From Pseudomonadota bacterium (GTDB lineage: Bacteria; Desulfobacterota; Desulfobulbia; Desulfobulbales; Desulfocapsaceae): a stretch of DNA of 61,502 nt. Within the stretch, counting starts at the first letter, position 1, and each line of letters starts with the position of its first letter. Where the stretch lies: the NCBI GenBank assembly GCA_018817385.1, contig JAHIUA010000038.1:1-61502 (forward strand). The letters are read 5' to 3'. Both the position numbers and the translations under genes were made by a program. The notes beneath the pieces were generated by a model. The model had not been told where the DNA came from. It did no database searches and saw only the letters and a list, made by a program, of their open reading frames with translations. Of the stretch, positions 45,257 through 52,825 are shown in pieces.

Positions 45257-48010
45257 TTAGAGTTTTTTTGAGGGTACACCTATCAAATCCTCGACTGCCC
45301 TGACCAGGGTTTCATCTTGGAAGCTTCCCTTGGTCAAATAATAATCTGCTCCTGCTTCAAGGCCGCGGTCACGATCTTCTTTCCGGTCTTTATACGAAAC
45401 AATTATCACCGGCAGAGTTGCAAATTTTTCATTTTGGCGCATGAGTGTTACCAGCTCAATTCCATTCATGCGAGGCATGTCAACGTCCGTTATAACTAAA
45501 TCGAATTCCTGACTGCGCAAGGTATTCCAGCCATCCAGGCCATCAACCGCTGTCGTCACATCGTACCCTCTGACGAAGAGCATATTCCGCTCCACTTCAC
45601 GTACGGTGATTGAATCATCAACAACCAGAATCCGTTTCATGGCACGTTCAATGAAAAAATCTTCCCTGTTGATTCGCCTCAACCTGTTGCCGAGTATTAG
45701 TGAATCAATGGTCCGGATCATATCCTCTACATCAACGATCAATACCGGTGTACCATCCTCGAGAATAGCCACTGAACTGATATCCTGTACCTTTTTCAGA
45801 CGTGAATCCAGCGGTTGGACGACAAGATCGCGTATCTCAATGAATGCATCGACGATCAGGCCATATCTGTGATAATGGTCGCTGATTACCAGGATGAGCA
45901 AATCATCATTCTCATCCTGCAAATCTTTTTTTTCTTCCTTCTCAAGTACCTGGGTCGCAGACACCAGTCCGACCCGCTCCTGGTTAAAAGAAATATACTG
46001 CCGTCCCTCTATCTCCCTGACAGCATCCCTTTGCAGTCTGATGACGTGATCTATTGCTGCCAGGGGAAATGCATATATCTCATTACTGATTGTAACAAGA
46101 AGAGATCGCATTACGGAAAGGGTTAAAGGCAGCTGCATTTCAAAAGTTGTGCCGAATCCTAATTTGGTAGAGATACGGATGATCCCTCGAACTTCCTGCA
46201 CTGCACTGTGAACGACATCCAGGCCGACTCCTCGTCCTGACACCTTGTCCGCCACATTGCGGGTACTGAAATTCGGTAAAAAGATGAACTCCAGCAGCTC
46301 CATTTCTCTCAATTGATGTGCTGTTTCTTCGCCGAGCATCTTTTTACCAATAACTGTATCGCGCAGTTTTTCAATATCAATGCCGCAGCCGTCATCGCTG
46401 ACAGTGATACTGAGCATACCTGCACTATGTTTGGCTTCAAGACGAATGAGGGCGGTTTCAGGCTTGCGGGCCTCAATCCGCTTCTGGGGAGGTTCTATGC
46501 CATGGTCAATGGCGTTTCTTATCAGATGGTTAAGGGGGGCCTCTATTTTGTCGAGGATATCCCTGTCAACCAGGGTGTCTTCTCCGATTATCTTAAATTC
46601 AACATTTTTCCCCAGTTCACGGCCAACATCACGTACCATACGTGGAAAACCGGTGATTCCATCGGCAAAGGGGCGCATGCGGTTTGCCAGGACCTCTTCA
46701 TAGAGATGATGGGAAATTTCTGTTGAACGACGGGCATGATCTTCAATCTCTTCGAGAATTTCATTAAGATGACTGCGACAGGCATTCATTTTGGCAGTCA
46801 TTGTCCGAAAATCATTTATACTGAAATCCTCTAATAAACCGGAACCAAAAGCATCAACACTTTTCCCAAGGAGACGATAGACCTCATCCTGCTGGTGCTT
46901 AAAACGAAGAACTTTGCGGGACAAAGAAGGCAGCCAGCGAGACTCGACCTGTACTTCGCCGGCAAACCCCATAAGACGATTCATGCCATCGGCTGATACC
47001 CGCATTGAGCGGTCTGCAGGTTTTCCTGTTTCCGCCAGCTCTGCGCTCTTTTTTTTCTTTACCGAAATCTGTTGCGGTTTTGCCAGGGCCTGAGGGACTG
47101 CGCCAAGGGCTTTTCCTGCCGCCATTTCCTTAAATATATTTTCCAGGTCCTTGATCGGCTTTTCCTGCTCTTTAAACCAGGTATCGAGTTGTTCATCGGG
47201 CTGCTTGGCAATAGCAGCAAACAGATCCGTGCCGTTCAGCAACACATCAACATGATCACGGCCCAGGATAATCTTCCCCTCCTGGGCTGCGACAAATACA
47301 TCCTCCATGGTATGGGCCAGGCCAACAATACTCTGAAGATTTATAACCCGGGCCGCTCCCTTTATGGAATGGGCGGCTCGCATGAGTGCAGCCAATACCT
47401 CGGAATCTCCAGGGGTCTTTTCCAGGGCGAGGAGATTATCGGAAAGGATTAAACAATTATTGTCCGCTTCCTGGCGAAACAGATCCATCATGGACATGGA
47501 ACTCAGGTCCATTGCATTCTCTGTTTTGACCTTGGCAACAGGGACAGAGGCTTCTTGGGGAGGTGCTTTGTCGAGAGGCGATTTTTCTTCCTTGCCCCTG
47601 GTAACCAGCTGGGAAAAATCGCAGACAAGTCTTTTAATCGCTTCTTTTTCTCCGGCCAGCCAGTCCAGGACGTCATCGTTTTGGACGTGACCTAATTGCT
47701 CGATCTTGTCCACGCATTTAAAGAGCAGGTCGATATCCTTTGTACCAATTTCAACCCTGTCCTCCTGGGCGGCCACAAAGATGTCTTCCATGGCATGGGC
47801 CAAACCGACAATGGTGTCCAGATTCATTATCCGAGCTGCGCCTTTAATGGAATGTGCGGCTCTCATGAGTGACGTCAACGCCTCTGCGTCTGCTGAATTC
47901 TTCTCCAGAGCTAGAAGGTTATCAGAAAGAGCAGCGCAATGATTGTCCGCCTCCTGGCGGAACAGATCCATCATGGACATGGAGCTCAGGTCGTTATCAG
48001 TACCGGTCAT
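45257..48010 (-). CDS. wspE: Hybrid CheA-type histidine kinase with two HPt domains, WspE-type
   Basis: 917 residues. Two HPt domains lie in tandem, each opening with DLSSMSMMDLFRQEAD (residues 7-22 and 168-183) and each with the phosphorylatable His in MRAAHSIKGAAR (His53, His214). Then come dimerisation and ATPase regions (NHLIRNAIDHGIE, DDGCGID, GRGVGLDVV), a CheW-like regulatory domain and a C-terminal receiver (ILVVDDS, Asp in VITDVDMPRMNG). It should phosphorylate WspR and WspF. ATG 48010 overlaps the stop of wspD by one base. I recall Pseudomonas WspE having one HPt, so the duplication is notable. Confidence 0.92.
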   Translation of the reverse strand: MTGTDNDLSSMSMMDLFRQEADNHCAALSDNLLALEKNSADAEALTSLMRAAHSIKGAARIMNLDTIVGLAHAMEDIFVAAQEDRVEIGTKDIDLLFKCVDKIEQLGHVQNDDVLDWLAGEKEAIKRLVCDFSQLVTRGKEEKSPLDKAPPQEASVPVAKVKTENAMDLSSMSMMDLFRQEADNNCLILSDNLLALEKTPGDSEVLAALMRAAHSIKGAARVINLQSIVGLAHTMEDVFVAAQEGKIILGRDHVDVLLNGTDLFAAIAKQPDEQLDTWFKEQEKPIKDLENIFKEMAAGKALGAVPQALAKPQQISVKKKKSAELAETGKPADRSMRVSADGMNRLMGFAGEVQVESRWLPSLSRKVLRFKHQQDEVYRLLGKSVDAFGSGLLEDFSINDFRTMTAKMNACRSHLNEILEEIEDHARRSTEISHHLYEEVLANRMRPFADGITGFPRMVRDVGRELGKNVEFKIIGEDTLVDRDILDKIEAPLNHLIRNAIDHGIEPPQKRIEARKPETALIRLEAKHSAGMLSITVSDDGCGIDIEKLRDTVIGKKMLGEETAHQLREMELLEFIFLPNFSTRNVADKVSGRGVGLDVVHSAVQEVRGIIRISTKLGFGTTFEMQLPLTLSVMRSLLVTISNEIYAFPLAAIDHVIRLQRDAVREIEGRQYISFNQERVGLVSATQVLEKEEKKDLQDENDDLLILVISDHYHRYGLIVDAFIEIRDLVVQPLDSRLKKVQDISSVAILEDGTPVLIVDVEDMIRTIDSLILGNRLRRINREDFFIERAMKRILVVDDSITVREVERNMLFVRGYDVTTAVDGLDGWNTLRSQEFDLVITDVDMPRMNGIELVTLMRQNEKFATLPVIIVSYKDRKEDRDRGLEAGADYYLTKGSFQDETLVRAVEDLIGVPSKKL

Positions 48011-48705
48011 TACATGTTCCTCTTCAGGGCATCAAAAAGAAGCTGGTCATCAAGAAGGCCCACATCAAAATCTTCCACACATAGAATTCCTTTAGTATAG
48101 GCCGCTTTTGATCCGGAAATTGTAACCGGTAACTGCTGCAGCATACCCTCTGCATAACGAAAAGATCCATACACCGTGCTCACAGGAAAGACAATCCTCT
48201 CGCCTTCCCGTTCCGCCACAACCAAGCGAACTGGCGAGACATATTTTCCGCCTTTGTCGACAACTTTCTCAAAACGCTCAATGTCGAGCACTGCACCTAT
48301 GGAGAAACAAAGTTCCAGTTTACCGCGAACATTGACGACCCCTCGGAGGATATTACTGTTGCGATGGGGAAGACTATGAATCACCCCCATGTCAACAACC
48401 TCCTGAATAAGTTTAGCCGGCAGAGCGAGCCAATCTCCCCCGGATCGGAAGACAAATGCAGCGCGAATAGTTGTTTTTTCCTGTGTGCTGATCTTGGAAA
48501 AAACCGATGTCCACTCCTTGCCGTATTCTTCCGGTACGGGGCGGTCCAGCAACTTGCGGCCGACAGAAGCATAAACAGGACAATTTCGGCAGTGGATAAT
48601 CGTCTCAAGTTCAGGGCACAGCCTGGACGAATTACTCCAGACACCGATCTTGTTCCAGCAATCGTCAATAACCAGTGATGCCTCTCTTGTCTTTTTTTCC
48701 GTCAC
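48010..48705 (-). CDS. wspD: CheW-like coupling protein, WspD-type
   Basis: 231 residues. A Cys-containing N-terminal extension (DDCWNKIGVWSNSSRLCPELETIIHCRNCPVYA, about 14-46) is characteristic of WspD. It is followed by a CheW domain (AFVFRSGGDWLALPAKLIQEVVDMGVIHSLPHRNSNILRGVVNVRGKLELCFSIGAVL) to about 225. It couples the receptor array to the kinase. It overlaps wspC upstream by four bases and wspE downstream by one. Confidence 0.9.
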   Translation of the reverse strand: MTEKKTREASLVIDDCWNKIGVWSNSSRLCPELETIIHCRNCPVYASVGRKLLDRPVPEEYGKEWTSVFSKISTQEKTTIRAAFVFRSGGDWLALPAKLIQEVVDMGVIHSLPHRNSNILRGVVNVRGKLELCFSIGAVLDIERFEKVVDKGGKYVSPVRLVVAEREGERIVFPVSTVYGSFRYAEGMLQQLPVTISGSKAAYTKGILCVEDFDVGLLDDQLLFDALKRNM

Positions 48706-49955
48706 TGTAAATTTCCTTCTTCCTTGATTCTCTGGACCCGCTTTTTGTAAGTTGCAGCTCGCTCAGGATCTCCAGCGCGTTCGGTGAGTAATGACAACTG
48801 GATTAAACTTTCGACATTGCCGGGTGCAAGATAAACGGCATTTCGTAACAGCTTCATCGCCTCTTCCTGATTCCCCTGGTTGTCACGAATAATTCCGAGA
48901 AGGCAATACCACTTGGCTGAATGATCATTGAGCCGTAAATACGTTTCACAGCGGCTGGCCGCTTCTTCCAGCTGGCCTTTGTCAGCCAGTTGGCGAACAA
49001 CTTCGTATTCATCTGGTTCCGGTTGTTGGGGACGCACAGGAGATTGGCTGTCAGGAGTCGGCTTGGGTCGCCTGAAAGATAATGATGCAGGCACAGGTGG
49101 CCTGTCTGCAGGAGTACTGCTTTTGAAAGACCTCTGTCGCACCGTTTTGCCCTGCTCAACGTGTCTTTTATAAAAGGAAAAAGCCATCGAATGGGAGACG
49201 GGTTGAAACCTTGTTTCAATAAAAAGGCTCGCTTCTGAATGTCCGGTAAACAAAAGGCCTTGAGCCCTGAGGAGGTTAGAAATGGACTCGATCACCTGGT
49301 ACTGAGCTTCTTTGTTAAAATAGATAAGGACATTGCGGCAAAAAACGACGTCATACTGTCCCAGGCTCTCCATGAAGGCAGGCTGCAACATATTTCCCTG
49401 AAAAAAATGGACTTTTTCACGGATCATTTTTTGAATAACAAATTCATCACCTACTTTATGAAAATAGTTGTCTCTGAAGGTAAGATCGGTTGTCCGGAAT
49501 GAATTTTTTTTATAGACGCCTTCCCGGGCAACTGCCAGGGCCTGGCCACTGATATCAACAGCGTCAATATGATACTCTGACGGTTTCAGACCTGCCTGCA
49601 TTAACGTCATGGCTATGGAATAGGGTTCCTCGCCGGTTGAACAGGGAAGGCTTAAGATGCGAAAAGTAATGTTAGACAACTCTTTTTTTGACTTCGAAAT
49701 ATAATCGGTAAGGAAAACAAAAGGTTCCAGATCTCTGAAAAACCAGGTTTCCGGGACCACCACCTCTTCAACAAGCCGTCGCAACTCTGCCAGCGAAAGA
49801 GAAAGCTGGTTAAAATAGTCAGTGCAGTCATCTAGTCTTAACGCCTTCATACGGGTTCCCAGTGCCCGTTGAAAGTTGGCATCGCTAAATGATGTAACAT
49901 TTAAGCCGATTGTCTTTTTAAGCAGATCGGCAATTTTTTGTTTGGCTGCTTGCAT
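48702..49955 (-). CDS. wspC: Chemoreceptor methyltransferase with TPR tail, CheR/WspC-type
   Basis: 417 residues: CheR N-terminal helical domain, SAM-dependent methyltransferase domain (LPCSTGEEPYSIAMTL, then CRNVLIYFNKEAQ), a proline-rich linker near 280-310, and TPR-like repeats from about 315 (EVVRQLADKGQLEEAASRCETYLRLNDHSAKWYCLLGIIRDNQGNQEEAMKLLRNAVYLAP). It methylates glutamates on the cognate receptor. Its end overlaps wspD by four bases. The 98-base gap to wspB is the largest inside the operon. Confidence 0.92.
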   Translation of the reverse strand: MQAAKQKIADLLKKTIGLNVTSFSDANFQRALGTRMKALRLDDCTDYFNQLSLSLAELRRLVEEVVVPETWFFRDLEPFVFLTDYISKSKKELSNITFRILSLPCSTGEEPYSIAMTLMQAGLKPSEYHIDAVDISGQALAVAREGVYKKNSFRTTDLTFRDNYFHKVGDEFVIQKMIREKVHFFQGNMLQPAFMESLGQYDVVFCRNVLIYFNKEAQYQVIESISNLLRAQGLLFTGHSEASLFIETRFQPVSHSMAFSFYKRHVEQGKTVRQRSFKSSTPADRPPVPASLSFRRPKPTPDSQSPVRPQQPEPDEYEVVRQLADKGQLEEAASRCETYLRLNDHSAKWYCLLGIIRDNQGNQEEAMKLLRNAVYLAPGNVESLIQLSLLTERAGDPERAATYKKRVQRIKEEGNLQ

Positions 49956-50053
49956 TCAACTCTGTTCCTGACTGGCACGTATTCTTAGCAATCGATGGTT
50001 TAAAGTTTAACATCCAGATATAAGCGAGGTTGTCGTGGTGGCGTCCCCTCTGT

Positions 50054-50497
50054 TCAGAACAGGCCGCGGACAACATCTTTTGAGATCATACGTGTCACGT
50101 TGTATAACTGTACTAATTCATTCTTGTCTGACTTTATGGCATCCGGACTTGAACTCTTGCCCAGCAGAATTCCAGACGATCCTATATCTGTTGCCTTGCA
50201 TTTGAATACATCCGTAGCCCGTTCCGCTATCAGACCGATAAGCCGATCATTTTCCTGGTCCAGTGGATACTGCACCAGAATGATACGAGTACTATAAAAA
50301 TGTCTGCATGAAGCTCCCCCGGAAAGAATGCAGAGATCAAAGAGCGGTACTGGTTCACCACGATAGTTGATAATGCCGGTAACATAAGGAGGTGCGCCGG
50401 GGATTTTCTTGGATACGAGATAGGGGATGATCTCAACTATCTCGTTTGAATCCAGGGCATAGCGACCATCGCTTGTTTCAAAGAGCAGAAGCAGCAT
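50054..50497 (-). CDS. wspB: CheW-like coupling protein, WspB-type
   Basis: 147 residues covering a single CheW domain (LLLFETSDGRYALDSNEIVEIIPYLVSKKIPGAPPYVTGIINYRGEPVPLFDLCIL, then RLIGLIAERATDVF). It links the chemoreceptor to the kinase. It lies 18 bases after the receptor gene and is the first of two CheW genes in the operon, as in Pseudomonas wsp. Confidence 0.9.
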   Translation of the reverse strand: MLLLLFETSDGRYALDSNEIVEIIPYLVSKKIPGAPPYVTGIINYRGEPVPLFDLCILSGGASCRHFYSTRIILVQYPLDQENDRLIGLIAERATDVFKCKATDIGSSGILLGKSSSPDAIKSDKNELVQLYNVTRMISKDVVRGLF

Positions 50498-50515
50498 TGT
50501 CTCACTCCGTATCGG

Positions 50516-52156
50516 TTATTCCACTTTGAATTTGGAGACCGCTTTCTGCAGGCCTTGAGCGGCCTGTTGAAGCCGTTCTATAGTCAGACCCACCTGACGG
50601 ATCGATTCTGCACCCTGCTGGGCGGAAGCATTCATCTGACCGGTGGCTTCGCTTATCTGCTTTGCCCCCAGTGACTGGGCTTCAATGCCATCACTGATGC
50701 TATTGACGTGAGGTCTGAGGATCTGTACCCGTTCAATGACGACCTCCATTTTTTCACTGCCATTGCGGATGTTTTCGACACTCACCCGTACATCTTTTGC
50801 AAACTTGTCAATTCCCATGACCGCCGAGGATACCGCAGACTGGACCCCCTGCACCATCTGCTCGATATCATAAGTAGCCACGGCAGTCTGATCGGCCAGC
50901 CGGCGGATTTCAGTAGCTACTACGGAAAATCCCATGCCATATTCTCCGGCTTTTTCTGCTTCTATGGCGGCATTAAGGGACAGCAGGTTCGTCTGGTCGG
51001 CCAATTTGTTGATGGTTTTTACCACACCGGCTATGTCATCCGCTTTTTCACTTAAGACCGACAGCTTATTGACAATGGATCCGGTAGATTTTTCCATCTG
51101 CACCATTGTTTCATCAATATTGATCAAACCGGAGTGACCTTCTTCGGCTGCTGCTGCTGCATTTTGAGTCAAGTCGTTGACCTTTTTCATGGTGGTCATC
51201 AAATTTGCTGAGGTGGCGGCAATTTGATTGGTGGAGGCTGCTATTTCACTTACCGTGATTGCATGTTCATTCGCAGTGGCTTCCTGTTGAGATGTGCTGG
51301 CAGCTATTTCTGTGATGGAGCTGGTAACCTGAATTCCAGCATGCCGAATCTGCATGATCAGGTCCTCAAGGTAGTCCGTCATTTGATTGAATCCTTCGAT
51401 CAGAACCCCGAATTCATCATTTATATCGTAATGCAGTTTATGGGTCAGGTCCCCCTTCATCATTGTATTAATGGCCTTGGTGAGACGTGACAAGAGATCG
51501 TTAATGCTTTGCATCAGAAAAAAACCAACCGAAAGGGCAACACAGATTCCCACCACAATTGTTGCCCAAAAGGCCCCTTTAGACCAGGAGTATCTTTTCT
51601 CTGACCGCTCATACTCTTTTTTTACCGAAGTTATTCTGTCTGCTATCAGGTGGTTGATTTTCAAATCAAAATCTTCAAGGAAAGGCTCCAGGCGCTGATT
51701 AAAGAATCCGTGAAGTTGTTCTCTGTCGTTTTCCTGTAAAACAGCAAGCACTTCCATGACCATGGCTTTGCTGTTATCAAATACGGCAAGATCTTCGGCT
51801 AGCCAATTATCAGCACCAGTACCGCTTTTGTTGGCAGTGTTTATCAATTCGTTAATCTTTTTATCAATGGCAGGTGTGGCTGTTTTTACTCTTTTGGTGG
51901 CTTCACCCCAGGTTAACTGTTCATACAGTACTTTTTCCACTGAATTTGAAACTTCAGTGAGCAGCAATTTGTTGATTTGCCGCAATTCCTCCATGGGTTT
52001 TACATTGTTGTTATATACCATGGATAAAGAGAGTTTCGTATCACGCATACCGAGCAGTCCGCCTGTACCGGATAGGGCAATAAACAGCAGTAGACAAAAG
52101 ATAAAACCAAGCAATCGCCAGCGGACACTAACTTTTTTTGCAAATTGAAACGCCAT
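50516..52156 (-). CDS. wspA: Methyl-accepting chemoreceptor, WspA-type
   Basis: 546 residues: TM1 (LLGFIFCLLLFIALSGTGGLLGM, about 14-36), a periplasmic four-helix-bundle sensor to about 185, TM2 (WATIVVGICVALSVGFFL), HAMP and a signalling domain with the tip LADQTNLLSLNAAIEAEKAGEYGMGFSVVATEIRRLADQT. It ends KFKVE with no CheR-binding pentapeptide. By analogy with WspA it would sense a surface- or envelope-linked cue and drive WspE. It is the first gene of the operon, with ATG 52156. Confidence 0.92.
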   Translation of the reverse strand: MAFQFAKKVSVRWRLLGFIFCLLLFIALSGTGGLLGMRDTKLSLSMVYNNNVKPMEELRQINKLLLTEVSNSVEKVLYEQLTWGEATKRVKTATPAIDKKINELINTANKSGTGADNWLAEDLAVFDNSKAMVMEVLAVLQENDREQLHGFFNQRLEPFLEDFDLKINHLIADRITSVKKEYERSEKRYSWSKGAFWATIVVGICVALSVGFFLMQSINDLLSRLTKAINTMMKGDLTHKLHYDINDEFGVLIEGFNQMTDYLEDLIMQIRHAGIQVTSSITEIAASTSQQEATANEHAITVSEIAASTNQIAATSANLMTTMKKVNDLTQNAAAAAEEGHSGLINIDETMVQMEKSTGSIVNKLSVLSEKADDIAGVVKTINKLADQTNLLSLNAAIEAEKAGEYGMGFSVVATEIRRLADQTAVATYDIEQMVQGVQSAVSSAVMGIDKFAKDVRVSVENIRNGSEKMEVVIERVQILRPHVNSISDGIEAQSLGAKQISEATGQMNASAQQGAESIRQVGLTIERLQQAAQGLQKAVSKFKVE

Positions 52157-52703
52157 AACAGCCTCTTTCCGCTAAAATTAAATAAATATGGGGTGCACTC
52201 ATCTCAGGGAAATGGCGCTCGCTTGACGACTTGGACAGCGTTAATCTGCCCGGTTGTCTTCTGCTGCCCCGAAAGTCCCTCGCCAATCCATGGAGTAAAT
52301 GCCAACCCTTTGTATTCTTTCCTGATACTCTCAACTGTTCCTTACCTTTTTTTGTTATATCAAACGCCATCGTTTCAGACAAATTTAATACACTGCATAA
52401 CCAAAAAATCGGCGAGACAAGATAAAGCTGGTAGAGCCAAGTCTGATTTTACCAAGCATGGCTAACGGTTCTCACAATGTCATGGTATCTGAATAACAAT
52501 CATCATCAGGAAGCTAAGGTGGACCCTTGGAGGGGGCCTTCACGTCCCTCCACGCCAATCCCTTTCCGTTTCAGCAGGTCCGTGCGGGCATCAGTGGTGA
52601 ACTGTGAACCTTGGTCCCTGAATATTGTCCCTTTACCCTGTGTGGACAGGACTTCCTTCAGGAGGAACACTTTTCTTTTCAAAGTCGTTCAGGAAAAAGC
52701 GAT
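52157..52703. other. Intergenic region between the wsp operon and the dehydrogenase
   Basis: About 550 bases that must hold the wsp promoter on the minus strand. I find no clean -24/-12 or sigma-70 match and no recognisable gene on either strand. Confidence 0.35.
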
Positions 52704-52796
52704 TTGTTTCTGGCAATAGCAATCATTGTGGGTATAGTTAGTATAGGGGTAGGATTCCTAACCTTGATAAGCGTGACATTTTATCAGTATCCATGA
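52704..52796 (+). CDS. Possible 30-residue single-span membrane peptide
   Basis: A TTG at 52704, nine bases after AGGAAAA, opens a frame encoding (M)FLAIAIIVGIVSIGVGFLTL and a short ISVTFYQYP tail. The glycine-spaced hydrophobic stretch and short polar end look like a real small membrane protein. The stop is 29 bases before the dehydrogenase start. No homologue is known to me. Confidence 0.3.
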   Translation: MFLAIAIIVGIVSIGVGFLTLISVTFYQYP

Positions 52797-52825
52797 GGGG
52801 GCAATGTGCTAGAGAGAGGTGTCTG

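Noticed and set aside
52477-52719. 80-codon plus-strand frame upstream of the dehydrogenase
   Set aside because: No ribosome site or motif; the smaller TTG-started hydrophobic frame nearby is the more credible candidate.
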